A program made the translations under genes and the position numbers. From Deltaproteobacteria bacterium (GTDB lineage Bacteria > Desulfobacterota > Syntrophia > Syntrophales > JAAYKM01), in NCBI GenBank assembly GCA_012522415.1, contig JAAYKM010000083.1, positions 1-43,222 on the forward strand: a stretch of 43,222 bases of DNA. Reading direction: 5' to 3'. Below are positions 10,217-18,796 of this stretch, piece by piece. The notes below the pieces were generated by a model. It was not told where the DNA came from, did not search any database, and saw nothing but the letters and a program-made list of their open reading frames with translations. The first letter of the stretch is position 1. Each line of letters begins with the position of its first letter.

Positions 10217-12442
10217 TCAAGTTTTCGGCCGTTTCTTTTTTTTCTTTTTCTGGCCGGCTTCACCATAGTAGTAATGATGATAGTAATGATAGTGGTAATA
10301 GTAATTATCGTCCCTGGTGTCAATATCGTTGAGGATGGCCCCCAGGACCCGCCCCTGGGCGTCGCGGATCTGCTTTACGGCACTGGCGACGACGTGACGG
10401 CTCGTCACCCCGGCGTGGGTCACGATTACCGTTCCGTCAACCAGGCGGGCTAACAGGACCGCGTCCGTCACTGCCGAGACGGGGGGTGAGTCGATGATGA
10501 TCCGGTCGTAGGATGCTTTCCACTCTTCGATAAGGGACTGCATTCTGGTGGAAGCGATCAGCTCGGCCGGATTGGGGGCGATGGGACCGGATGAGATAAA
10601 GGATAGATTTTCAACCGAGGTTCCCTGGATCATGGTACGCCAATCCCCGTCACCGACCAGAATGTTTGACAGGCCCTGATCGTTTTTCAGATTCAGGGTC
10701 TTATGAAGTCGCGGCCGCCGCATATCGAGGTCGACCATCAGGGTTCTGTCGCCGGCGAAAGCCATGACCATGGCCGTATTGGCGCAGGTAAGGGTTTTTC
10801 CTTCCGATGCTGCGGCGCTGGTGACCAGGATGATTTTGGGAGACTGGTCGGGGGCGGAGAAGAGAATGCCCGTCCGCAAGCCGCGGTAAGCCTCGCTGAC
10901 CGGGGATTTTGGATTGTTCAGCACCATGAGATCCGGGGTCGCATGACCCTTTTCATCGGTTTCAAACCGGGGAATGGACCCCAGGTAAGGCAAGGCGGCG
11001 AATTTTTCGAGGTCTTCCGGGTTCTTGACCGTATCGTCCATGTACTCCGAGAAGAAGGCGGCCCCCGTTCCCAGGCCGAGACCGACAACCAAAGCGAGAA
11101 GGAGTCCCTGAGCTTTCTTGGGTTTGACCGGGGTCCGTGGAACTTCGGCCGCGTCCACGACATGGATGTTCACCGTCCGGTTTTCCTCGGTCACGCTCGT
11201 TTCCTTGAGGCGTTTCAGGAGGAGATCGTACAGCTGGCGGTTCGATTCGGCTTCCTGCTCCAGGACCTGGAACTGGATCGTGACCTTGTCCCGGTTGATC
11301 GTTTCGCCCTCGCTGTGGCGCATGGCCGACATGAGACTCCCTTCCTGGCGGGAAGCGACCTCGTAGTTGGCCTTCAGGGCGTTGACGATGTTGACGATTT
11401 CCTGCCGCTTGAGGGTGCGCAGATTATCGAGTTCCTCGTTCAATGCCACCATGACGGGGTGTTTCGACCCGTACTTGCTCGATTTTTCCGTTCTCTCCCG
11501 GATCAACTGGATTTCCTTGTCCTTCATGGAAATGATGATGGGGTTCATGACCACTTCGGGAATGCTGTCCGACGCGTCCGGGTTTCGTAATAGTTCCGTC
11601 GCTTTACGGTATTTTATCTCCGCTTCTATGCGTCGGTTGGTCGCCTCCGTGAGCTGGGTGTTCACTTGACGGAGACGCTGTCGGGTGATGTCTTCCGACG
11701 CCTGATGTCCCTGACCCTTCGTGGCCATAACAGACAGGCCGTATTTTTCACGGTACTGCTGCAGGGCCTGTTCGGACGCCTCCATCTTTTGCTTGGCCTG
11801 CTTCACCTGTTCGTCCAGAAAGGTCGATGCCGACTGGGTGCTCTTGATCCTGATGCCGAGATTCCAGTCAATGTAGGCCTGTGCCAGCGTATTGGCCGCC
11901 CCGGCCGCCAGCTTGGGGTCGGGTGAGTCGAAACTGATTTCGACGATGCGGCTGTTCCGCACCGGCTTGATGGCCAGACCGGTCTGGAAGGTGCTTACAA
12001 GGGCTGCTTCCCTTTCGTCGGGGCTGGATGAAAGGGAACGGGCCGGTTCCCCGGATGAGAACCATGAAGCGGGTGAAAACAGGGAAAATCCTGCATCGTC
12101 CGAGGGTTTGTATAGGGGATGACCGTCCAGGTTCATGCGGCGGATCACCTCCCGGGAAATAGCCCGGGACTCCAGGATCCGGTACTGGGTTTGGTAGAAG
12201 TCCTGACCCGACGGATCGATGGCGAATATCTCCTGGGGTGACAGGAGATTCGGGTTGGCCCGCTCGATAAGGAGCTGGGTCGTTCCCCGGTAAATCGGGA
12301 CCGCCGAGAAAACATAAACGATCACCACCGCCAGAACGACCAGCAATGTCGTTAGAATCAATTTACGGCGCTTCATGATCACGCGCCAGTAGTCGAGGAG
12401 ATGGGCCTCCTCAAACAGGTTTGCTTTCTGGTTTTCTTGCAT
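10217..12442 (-). CDS. Wzc-type polysaccharide co-polymerase and tyrosine autokinase
   Basis: This inner-membrane BY-kinase controls chain length and export of polysaccharide. In the 741-residue product an N-terminal Wzz domain spans the membrane near 30-52 and again near 440, with a long periplasmic coiled-coil between. The cytosolic kinase has a Walker A (TSAAASEGKT), Walker A' (LMVDLDMRRP) and Walker B (IIIDSPP). The tail is unusual: after DTRDDN comes a run of alternating Tyr and His (about nine Tyr), then a polylysine stretch. BY-kinases autophosphorylate such Tyr clusters, and CpsB phosphatases remove the phosphates; one is encoded at 15721-16545. It starts 12 bases after the exporter gene, so they are operonic. 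Confidence 0.93.
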   Translation of the reverse strand: MQENQKANLFEEAHLLDYWRVIMKRRKLILTTLLVVLAVVIVYVFSAVPIYRGTTQLLIERANPNLLSPQEIFAIDPSGQDFYQTQYRILESRAISREVIRRMNLDGHPLYKPSDDAGFSLFSPASWFSSGEPARSLSSSPDEREAALVSTFQTGLAIKPVRNSRIVEISFDSPDPKLAAGAANTLAQAYIDWNLGIRIKSTQSASTFLDEQVKQAKQKMEASEQALQQYREKYGLSVMATKGQGHQASEDITRQRLRQVNTQLTEATNRRIEAEIKYRKATELLRNPDASDSIPEVVMNPIIISMKDKEIQLIRERTEKSSKYGSKHPVMVALNEELDNLRTLKRQEIVNIVNALKANYEVASRQEGSLMSAMRHSEGETINRDKVTIQFQVLEQEAESNRQLYDLLLKRLKETSVTEENRTVNIHVVDAAEVPRTPVKPKKAQGLLLALVVGLGLGTGAAFFSEYMDDTVKNPEDLEKFAALPYLGSIPRFETDEKGHATPDLMVLNNPKSPVSEAYRGLRTGILFSAPDQSPKIILVTSAAASEGKTLTCANTAMVMAFAGDRTLMVDLDMRRPRLHKTLNLKNDQGLSNILVGDGDWRTMIQGTSVENLSFISSGPIAPNPAELIASTRMQSLIEEWKASYDRIIIDSPPVSAVTDAVLLARLVDGTVIVTHAGVTSRHVVASAVKQIRDAQGRVLGAILNDIDTRDDNYYYHYHYYHHYYYGEAGQKKKKKKRPKT

Positions 12443-12454
12443 AATCAGACCTGG

Positions 12455-13402
12455 TTAAAAGAAACTTTCGGGGACAACGATGGTGTCCCCAGGCAGGACC
12501 CGGGTTTCCATGGATGCCTTGAATTCGATTTTCTTTCCGTCCTGTTCCCTTGTGATCTTCGTTCTGCGCGGGGCCGATTTCGGTGTCAGGCCGCCACCCA
12601 TACTGATGGCCATGAGAACCGTGGTCCCCCTCTCGAGGTTGTACTTGCCCGGGTTCTTGACTTCACCCATGACAAAAAAGAAGGGCATTTTAGGCACAAT
12701 GATGGAGTCCCCGTCGCAAATCGTGATGTTGCTGGCCTTATCGCCGGCAAGGGCATCCTTGAGATTGATCTTGAAGATCCGGTCATGACGTTTTTCCGCA
12801 TCTTCTATGGTCAGTCCGTGTGCAACAGGACGCGCCGGACGGATGACAATCACTTCCTCCCCCGCGTTTCCGGTTGGGCCACCCGCCTGGGACAGGACGA
12901 AAAGAATGTTGTTTTCCCTGGTTACGGCATAGGTTCCCGGGGTGGTTACCTCGCCCATGACGAAGACGCGCTGGCTTTTATATTCACGCACCGTAACGGT
13001 GAGCTGCGGATTGACGAGAAAACCCTCTTCCAGTCTTGCCGCGAGATTTTTCTCCAGTTCCGTGCATGACAGGCCCCCCGCCTGCACTTCACCGATCAGG
13101 GGAAAGGAGATCATCCCCTCGAGGGATACGGGCATGATCCGTGTGAGGTCATCGTGACCCCACACGATGATTTCCAGAACATCCTCCCGACCGATCAGGT
13201 AGTCCCCCTGTGCCCTTGCCGTCTGCCGGGATAAAAGGACGCACAGGATCAGGGCGAGACAAAAAAACACCCCCTTCACCGTTCGGTGTTTTCCATAGCG
13301 GCAAAGGGGGCGGTTCGTGTCTGTAAAAACACCCGTTACGTTTTTCCGGTCTGTCACTCCTTTGTGAAAAAATGAACAATTTTGTGAAATTGAGATCGAC
13401 AT
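12455..13402 (-). CDS. Wza-type polysaccharide export protein (SLBB domains)
   Basis: This outer-membrane or periplasmic exporter forms the channel for polysaccharide. The 315-residue product has a Poly_export domain (GDYLIGREDVLEIIVWGHDD to about 140) and two SLBB-like repeats marked by VFVMGEVTTPGTYAV and FFVMGEVKNPGKYNL. A hydrophobic signal segment lies at 44-62, ending near TARAQG. I see no lipobox cysteine, unlike E. coli Wza. The N-terminus is long (42 residues before the hydrophobic part). ATG 13402 has AGGA four bases upstream, while GTG 13279 would give a tidier signal peptide. It lies between the beta-barrel and autokinase genes. Confidence 0.9.
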   Translation of the reverse strand: MSISISQNCSFFHKGVTDRKNVTGVFTDTNRPLCRYGKHRTVKGVFFCLALILCVLLSRQTARAQGDYLIGREDVLEIIVWGHDDLTRIMPVSLEGMISFPLIGEVQAGGLSCTELEKNLAARLEEGFLVNPQLTVTVREYKSQRVFVMGEVTTPGTYAVTRENNILFVLSQAGGPTGNAGEEVIVIRPARPVAHGLTIEDAEKRHDRIFKINLKDALAGDKASNITICDGDSIIVPKMPFFFVMGEVKNPGKYNLERGTTVLMAISMGGGLTPKSAPRRTKITREQDGKKIEFKASMETRVLPGDTIVVPESFF

Positions 13403-13436
13403 GTTTTCCTATGCTTAACCATCCTTTTCCGGATAT

Positions 13437-14693
13437 TTAAAAATGAACCGTCCCTTTGACGAAGAAACGATTCTCATCATAGTCGTAGCGGATAAAATTG
13501 GAATCCCGGTCCATGTAGGTGTAACCGACATTCCACAGGAGCCATCGCTGCATGGCGTAATCAACACCCAGGGTCGCGTAGTAGATGTCGTCATTCCGAT
13601 GCTTCAGCCGGCCGTCCGTGTCGAAGGTTCTGCCATCAAAATCGTTCTTCCCGTATCCCAGGATGGCGTTCAAGCGGATCTTTTCATTCATGGAGAGGAT
13701 ATGGCTGTACCCGATGGAATAATCATCCCGGGTGTGAGGTTCATTTGTGTCCTCGTCTTCTTCGATGGCCCGGAACGCCTTCAGTTTGATGGTGTCATAG
13801 GGGGTCAGCTTGTAGGCGAGGTCAACCTGCGTTGAGAACTCGTCGATCTTGTCGTCCTTGTGGATCCTGCTGCCTCTGCGTTCCCGCTTATCATCGTATT
13901 TCTTCTGCGTCCAGCCGAGCTTGATGTACCCGCTCAACTTGGCTGTGGGATCGAAGCCGAACCCGGTATAAATGGTGTGGTTTTTGTTGTCGTGAAAATC
14001 GTCCTGGGGGTAATCGACCCTGGAATAACTGTACTCCAGAAGCGCCTCGGTCTTTGCGGTAAGGCGGTAATAAAGGGAACCGCCGACGGTATGCCGGTCA
14101 TAATCCCCGGTGTTGTTGTACCGGTTGTCGTATTCGTAGTTATAGAAGTTATACCAGGTGGCGACGGCCCATCGATCGGCAAACTGGTATTTAGCCTTGG
14201 CGAAAAAGTCATTGGCCTGGTAAGGCTTATCCCGGTAGGGATCGGCGGCACCGGAAACACCGCGTATTTTTTTCCATTTCCTGACCGTTTCCGAATCGGT
14301 GAATCGATCACTGACCTCAATCGTCAGCCCTCCGGGAAAATCCAGGTTCAGGCTGGCAAAGGCCACCTGATGGACATAATCGTTTTCATCATGTTTGTTG
14401 TAATAATTGATGTCGGCCTGGTAACCGGCTTTGATGCTGTGGCGGCGTAACGGCAGGACCACGGCGATACCGGGCGATACGGTGGTGATCCAGTCGCTCC
14501 TGTCTCTCAGTCCGTCATAGCTCAAATAGACATTATCCGTGTACGTTTCCTTTATGGAGATGCTTGGGTGAACCTCCAGGGGACCCAGTTTGATGTTTCC
14601 CTGGCCGTCGGGTAAACGTTCCAGTGCCTGTACAGGGAATGCCCAAAAACTAATGAAGAGAATAAAGGCGAAAATAATTGATTTGTTTTGCAT
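13437..14693 (-). CDS. Outer-membrane beta-barrel protein of polysaccharide cluster (BBP2-like)
   Basis: The 418-residue product has an N-terminal signal peptide (about 1-22, ending VQA) and then many short amphipathic strands alternating with Asp/Tyr-rich turns, finishing with phenylalanine (VKGTVHF), as outer-membrane barrels do. It resembles the BBP2-type outer-membrane proteins found in exopolysaccharide operons; I infer this from arrangement and context. The putative role is passage or anchoring of polysaccharide at the outer membrane. AAAGGA lies nine bases before the ATG. It sits 34 bases before the Wza-type gene on the same strand. Confidence 0.8.
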   Translation of the reverse strand: MQNKSIIFAFILFISFWAFPVQALERLPDGQGNIKLGPLEVHPSISIKETYTDNVYLSYDGLRDRSDWITTVSPGIAVVLPLRRHSIKAGYQADINYYNKHDENDYVHQVAFASLNLDFPGGLTIEVSDRFTDSETVRKWKKIRGVSGAADPYRDKPYQANDFFAKAKYQFADRWAVATWYNFYNYEYDNRYNNTGDYDRHTVGGSLYYRLTAKTEALLEYSYSRVDYPQDDFHDNKNHTIYTGFGFDPTAKLSGYIKLGWTQKKYDDKRERRGSRIHKDDKIDEFSTQVDLAYKLTPYDTIKLKAFRAIEEDEDTNEPHTRDDYSIGYSHILSMNEKIRLNAILGYGKNDFDGRTFDTDGRLKHRNDDIYYATLGVDYAMQRWLLWNVGYTYMDRDSNFIRYDYDENRFFVKGTVHF

Positions 14694-14804
14694 GGAAGCC
14701 CATCCTTTCTAAGTAGCTTGAATCCGTCAGTTGGTGGTTATCGCGGCATTGGGTTTTGCCGTTTTCGATTTCCACACCAAATGATTCCATCTTCACCATT
14801 TCAA

Positions 14805-15371
14805 CTAATGGGAGGGAGAAGGGGTAGGACGAGGAGTCACGCCGCCGCCGCCGCCGCCCGAACCCGGCCTCGTTCCATCAAAGCCCGGTCCGTAATAGAT
14901 CGGCCCGCCGGGGGCGCTCAGACCAAAGCCCGCGCCCTGTGCCGCCGCGTCTCCGCTGCCTCCCGCGTTGCGAATGGCATCGACACAGGAGGACTGCGAA
15001 ATATTCGCGGATGTACAGGCTGCCGCGACAAGACTCGATGGCGCGTGGGCCCCACTTTTCGGTGCAATCTTTCCGGTGTTGAACGCCGTCAGCACCGCTT
15101 TGTAAAGAGAAGAAATGAAGTTGCTGTCTGCCGTTGCGTTTGCATTCCAACCCGATTCAGGGCTGATTCCCAGGGCAGACAAGGCGTCGACGGCATTCTG
15201 CCCCGTTGCATTGGCCGGGAGACTGACTCCCAGGAGTGACGCCAGGTTCAGCGCCACGCTTCCCTGGGTGGCTCCTGTAACCTGGGCGGGGGCCGTCCCC
15301 GCGAAAAAGAAGACCACCAGTACGACCAGACTCACCGCCAGTTTTCTGCAGACACGTTTTTCGTTTTTCAT
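14805..15371 (-). CDS. Small secreted protein of unknown function with Gly/Pro-rich tail
   Basis: I do not recognise this 188-residue protein. It begins with a clear signal peptide (about 1-29: Lys/Arg-rich start, hydrophobic core, then GTAPAQ). The mature part has an Ala/Asn/Ser-rich helical region containing two cysteines about 13 residues apart (CTSANISQSSC). The C-terminal 45 residues are a Gly-rich, Tyr-containing stretch, seven consecutive glycines and a Pro/Thr/Ser end. The longer frame to 15521 is open, but ATG 15371 has AAGGAG six bases upstream. It is the promoter-proximal gene of the beta-barrel/Wza/Wzc set, so a surface or matrix role is plausible but unproven. Confidence 0.7.
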   Translation of the reverse strand: MKNEKRVCRKLAVSLVVLVVFFFAGTAPAQVTGATQGSVALNLASLLGVSLPANATGQNAVDALSALGISPESGWNANATADSNFISSLYKAVLTAFNTGKIAPKSGAHAPSSLVAAACTSANISQSSCVDAIRNAGGSGDAAAQGAGFGLSAPGGPIYYGPGFDGTRPGSGGGGGGVTPRPTPSPSH

Positions 15372-15720
15372 TCCATTCTCCTTAAGGGTATTTTCGAATA
15401 CATTTTTCGGTTTCCGTCGGAACGACACCCCATAAAACCGCAACATCCCCGACCGGTTGCGTGGTGTACGTGCGATCCCTGCACGGATGCAACATATTGC
15501 CATAAAATAAAATGTTGTCAATATACCTTGCTGTTTTTTAAGGAAATTTTCACTGAAACCTATCGGTTTTTTGCCCCAGGATTCAGCTCTAAACGCAGTA
15601 ACTATATGAATATATTATAAAATGAGCTTCCTTCCAACGGCCCATGGACGAACCGTTGTCGGTATAACTCGTCCCGGTAACCCTGATCCATGTTGGCGGT
15701 GTGGGCTGTGATCGTCATGG
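15372..15720 (-). promoter_or_regulatory. Promoter region for the polysaccharide export genes
   Basis: This 349-base gap has no gene I can support. On the minus strand, TTGACA (15516-15521) and CAATAT (15494-15499) are 16 bases apart and could start transcription about 120 bases before the secreted-protein gene. On the plus strand AAACC-TATC-GGTTTTTT (near 15560) is a small hairpin. Nearer the phosphatase stop, GGACGA/TCGTCC arms (near 15640-15670) surround an ACCG/CGGT stem. These could terminate cpsB transcription. Promoter assignment rests on sequence match only. Confidence 0.5.
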
Positions 15721-16545
15721 TCAGGCCTTCCACGCCAAGCGGTCACCGAGAAAACCCGCAAGAAGGCTCTTTTTCTTGGGGGCCATTTCCATCCCTGTTT
15801 TCCTGTATGGCCAAGCTGCCGGAAAAACCGCCGATAGTTCCCGTCCGTCAAGCATCCGTCGGGGGTTGCCCTCAAGAAGAACCTCCGTGCCTTCCCGACC
15901 CACATGTTGATCCAGCAAAGGTACCGCCCCGGACAGAACGGGGGTTCTACCCGTCGATGAATGGGCGTCGGAAGCCACACAGTGTACCCAGCCTCTCTCA
16001 AGAAGTGAAAAGACCGTTTCTCTTGCCCGGGAACCAAAATGTCCCGTCAGGCTCATGGCCGTAATCTGGACCAGTCCGCCTCCGGAAATCCCGTCCGCCA
16101 GGATATCCGGTCTGGCCTGGACCATGCGGTTCCGTTCCGGATGGGTCAGGATCGGGGTGAAACCGGCGAGGCGCATATGGAACAAAAAATTTACGATGGA
16201 CGGAGGAACGGTATCAGGGTGAATTTCGATCAGGACAAAGCGGCCGCCGATGCAGAGGCCGGGGTTTTCCTCGAGAAATGAAACGAGGTCGGGATCGATG
16301 TGGACTTCTCCGGCCGCATGAAGATTGATGGGAATCCCAATGCTTCTGATTTTATTTCGTAACGCTTCATAAACAGGCAGAATCGATGTGGTGCTGTTCG
16401 GGTATTTACCCTGATAACAGTGGGGTGTTGCCACGATGGTATGGATGCCGTCGTCGGAAGCGATGCGGCACATTTCCAGGGCTTCGTCCATCGTTTTCGG
16501 ACCATCGTCGAGAAAGGGCAGGATGTGACAATGCACGTCTATCAT
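15721..16545 (-). CDS. CpsB/YwqE-type tyrosine phosphatase (PHP family)
   Basis: This metal-dependent protein tyrosine phosphatase of the PHP fold dephosphorylates BY-kinases in capsule and exopolysaccharide systems. The 274-residue product has the metal-binding motifs in order: MIDVHCHILPFLDDGP at the N-terminus, TPHCY near 40, GEVHID near 80, THPERNR near 136 and SDAHS near 195. The length is close to the usual 240-260, with a basic tail of about 25 residues. Its likely substrate is the Tyr-rich tail of the kinase encoded at 10217-12442. It is separated by 349 bases from the next gene of the block and appears to have its own promoter. Confidence 0.9.
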   Translation of the reverse strand: MIDVHCHILPFLDDGPKTMDEALEMCRIASDDGIHTIVATPHCYQGKYPNSTTSILPVYEALRNKIRSIGIPINLHAAGEVHIDPDLVSFLEENPGLCIGGRFVLIEIHPDTVPPSIVNFLFHMRLAGFTPILTHPERNRMVQARPDILADGISGGGLVQITAMSLTGHFGSRARETVFSLLERGWVHCVASDAHSSTGRTPVLSGAVPLLDQHVGREGTEVLLEGNPRRMLDGRELSAVFPAAWPYRKTGMEMAPKKKSLLAGFLGDRLAWKA

Positions 16546-16595
16546 GCTTCAGAGAACCTTTTTCTTCCTGAGCGTGGGGATAAAAACACCGACCA

Positions 16596-16610
16596 CCCGA
16601 TTATATCGGG
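16596..16610 (-). promoter_or_regulatory. Perfect palindrome over the -10 element of the cpsB-type gene
   Basis: CCCGAT-TAT-ATCGGG is a perfect inverted repeat. Read on the minus strand it contains a consensus -10, TATAAT (16600-16605), about 55 bases before the phosphatase start. A weak -35 (TTCTTT) would lie 18 bases upstream. A repressor or other dimeric regulator could bind here and block the promoter. This is inference from symmetry and position. Confidence 0.45.
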
Positions 16611-16662
16611 CCCGTGTCTTGTAAAAGAATACACCACCGTCTTCCCCCAGTGACTGGGATTC

Positions 16663-16820
16663 GAACAGCCTACGCAATTTCCGTAAAAATGCAAGATATT
16701 TCCCGTGAGTTTGTCCATTTGAAAAGATTATCCCGGTTTGGGCGCTCCCTCATAGGCAAATCCATTGACATGAACAGCCTGTGTTTTGTATAAAAAATGG
16801 CCGGATATGAACAGCCTGTG
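16663..16820 (+). promoter_or_regulatory. Sigma-70 promoter with repeated GAACAGCCT element
   Basis: TTGACA (16765-16770) and TATAAA (16789-16794) are 18 bases apart on the plus strand, before the SH3b/AMIN gene at 16899. ATGAACAGCCTGTG occurs twice (16770-16783, inside the promoter spacer, and 16807-16820), starts 37 bases apart, and the core GAACAGCCT also occurs at 16663-16671. This looks like a set of regulator sites, but I know no factor with this sequence. The rest of the 353-base divergent gap (16546-16898) shows no gene. Confidence 0.5.
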
Positions 16821-16898
16821 CCGTTTCGTCATCTTTCCAACTTCTTGCGTGCACAGCTAAACGATGGGGCGATTGGTTCAATGCGAGGGTGAAGCGAC

Positions 16899-17615
16899 AT
16901 GATCCAGGGCAAGCTCAAGACCTCTTGGGTGAGACGTCTTCTTCTCGGATGTTCCGTTCCGGTCGTGGTCGTTCTCCTGTTCCTGTCATTGCCGGTTAAG
17001 GCCGGGGCGTGGGGGAAGGTCATGGTTGTCAAGGAGAAGACAAACATCAGGGCCAAGCGTTCGGTCCAGTCTCACCTGAAAGGTAGTCTCAATGCCGGTG
17101 ATAAGGTGAGAGTGGATTTCTACCGCGACAACTGGTACGCGGTCTTCCCCCTTGCACAGAAAGAGCGCCGGGAGTCCAAGGCGTTCGGTTATGTCCACGC
17201 GCCCCGCCTGACCCCCCTCAAGCCAGATGGCAAAACAAAAAAAACATCCGCCGGGCAGGCCACGCTGGTCATCAAAGACATCCGATACTATCTCGAAACA
17301 GATGGCGCAGAGAAAATCTACGTTGAATTAAGCCGGTACGCCATACCCGAGATAAGTACGACAAAGGGGGAAACCCCGCAGTTGATCATGCATTTTCAGC
17401 ATGTCAAAGCCCTTGGCGAAGCCCTGGCGTTCATCCATGTTCCGGGCAGACTGATCCGGGCGGTCCGCTCGAGTCTGAATCCGGAGAACCATGTTTCCCG
17501 AATCATCCTGGAACTGGCCGGTGGAAAAGATTACACGGCTAATCAAAAATTCTACGAGGCGGAAAACCTGTACGCCCTTGAATTGAAGGAGGACCGGGGT
17601 TCCGTGAATCCCTGA
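16899..17615 (+). CDS. SH3b/AMIN-domain envelope protein
   Basis: This is a secreted protein of 238 residues. A signal-anchor stretch lies at about 12-35 (ending VKAGA). An SH3b-like domain follows (VVKEKTNIRAKRSVQSHLKGSL, DNWYAVFP and FGYVHAPRL, about 40-102), then an AMIN-like domain (TLVIKDIRYYLETDGAEKIYVE to about 232). Both domain types are found in periplasmic proteins that bind or target cell-wall peptidoglycan or outer-membrane machinery. GAGGG lies 9-13 bases before the ATG. It is transcribed away from the polysaccharide block. The exact partner is unknown. Confidence 0.8.
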   Translation: MIQGKLKTSWVRRLLLGCSVPVVVVLLFLSLPVKAGAWGKVMVVKEKTNIRAKRSVQSHLKGSLNAGDKVRVDFYRDNWYAVFPLAQKERRESKAFGYVHAPRLTPLKPDGKTKKTSAGQATLVIKDIRYYLETDGAEKIYVELSRYAIPEISTTKGETPQLIMHFQHVKALGEALAFIHVPGRLIRAVRSSLNPENHVSRIILELAGGKDYTANQKFYEAENLYALELKEDRGSVNP

Positions 17616-17942
17616 GCACAAAAGAAGGCGATGTCCGCCCCAAGGCACTTCCGGATATTCGAGGGCGGTTGGGCTTCATCATGGGACGGGTGGTCCCCAT
17701 ACGTGAAATTGCTGAATATATTCGTTTCAGCGTCACACGCGATTATACCGGCGTCACGTTATCCCTTTTACGGCCTGACAAGGGCACCGGAAATAGATGT
17801 TGACAGGAAACATGAATCATTCTATATTATTGAAATTACGGAGAAGATTGCTTTACCAGGGTGGCTGCCCATCGTCCATTCGCGCTGCCATATATCGTGC
17901 ATGTTATAGTACGTGTATTTTATTATCGATGCGAGGCATGTC
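17616..17942 (+). promoter_or_regulatory. Promoter region of the PilZ gene
   Basis: A strong sigma-70-like promoter, TTGACA (17800-17805) and TATATT (17823-17828) with 17 bases between, lies about 110 bases before the PilZ start. CCGCCC (17635-17640) and GGGCGG (17663-17668) form a possible hairpin after the SH3b gene. A 40-codon open frame at 17681-17803 is discussed as a finding. I see no c-di-GMP riboswitch motif in the leader. Confidence 0.55.
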
Positions 17943-18626
17943 ATGACATCCTTCCCGTTTTCCACACAATTCGGTCAAAGAGGCGAGTTTCCTGCTCTTC
18001 CAGGCATTGCTCTGGGCATGTTACTTCAATTGCAATTTCAGGGTTTGGGTTCGTCACGGAGCACCCTTGTCGGAATGGAACCCGGCAAATTCCTGATAGT
18101 GAACACCCCACCCATTGCGGAGATTGGCTCAAAGCTCTTTATGAAAAACCACGCGATTGTCCGTTATCTCTCGTCAGGGAATGTGTACGCATTTCGTTGC
18201 ACACTCCTGAGACTCATCAAGGACCCTTTCCGCTTGTCTGTTCTGTCCTATCCGGAATCTTTTGAAAACATGAACCTGAGAAAGCATGAACGGATTTCCT
18301 GTATCCTTGACGCCTCTGTTTCCCTTGACGAAAAAAAATATGACGGCCTGGTTACCGATCTGAGTATCGGTGGATGCAACTTCGAGTTCAGTAAGTCCGA
18401 CTCGACGGAGTTTCCCGATATCAAGATAGCCGATGAGTTGCTTATTTTCATTCAATTGAAACAAAGAACGGACCTGGAGGGAATCCACGTCGCTGTGCGC
18501 AGCATGCAAAAAGACAAGGACTCCTTATCCCTGGGAATGGAGTTTGTTGCGGCCGACCAGGCAGCGGGACTTGAGCTTATCCGGAAAGAACTGGCCGATT
18601 TCATCCACACCATAGAAGAATATTAG
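17943..18626 (+). CDS. PilZ-domain protein with YcgR-like N-terminal domain
   Basis: This is a probable c-di-GMP receptor of 227 residues. The N-terminal half (about 18-110: GMLLQLQF, STLVGMEPGKFLIV and the AFRCTLL segment) looks like the YcgR_N/PilZN beta domain. The C-terminal PilZ domain starts at RKHERI (Arg-x3-Arg) and has the DLSIGGC motif, matching the RxxxR and (D/N)xSxxG signature for c-di-GMP binding. ATG 17943 has GAGG six bases upstream and is preferred to GTG 17913; ATG 18271 would give only the PilZ part. Output could be motility, adhesion or polysaccharide control. The nearby export block makes the last attractive, but there is no direct evidence. Confidence 0.85.
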   Translation: MTSFPFSTQFGQRGEFPALPGIALGMLLQLQFQGLGSSRSTLVGMEPGKFLIVNTPPIAEIGSKLFMKNHAIVRYLSSGNVYAFRCTLLRLIKDPFRLSVLSYPESFENMNLRKHERISCILDASVSLDEKKYDGLVTDLSIGGCNFEFSKSDSTEFPDIKIADELLIFIQLKQRTDLEGIHVAVRSMQKDKDSLSLGMEFVAADQAAGLELIRKELADFIHTIEEY

Positions 18627-18796
18627 GGTAACGTTGTGCGGTTCCCCGTACATTCACACCCGTTGACGGGAATCGGGGGGCGGATTTCGCAGCCACGGGT
18701 TGAAGCGGGATTCGTCGGGAGGCAACCGGTTTCCCGGAATCTTCCGTTTCCACGTCCCCTTGCAACATGCCTTCACAGGTGAGACGGGTGCATTCC

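Noticed and set aside
16651-16671. tRNA T-arm-like stretch (GGGATTCGAAC)
   Set aside because: The flanks do not form a T-stem or acceptor stem, so there is no tRNA or clear remnant. The bases belong to a repeated promoter motif.
17829-17942. c-di-GMP riboswitch before the PilZ gene
   Set aside because: The leader lacks the conserved GEMM core motifs that I would expect.
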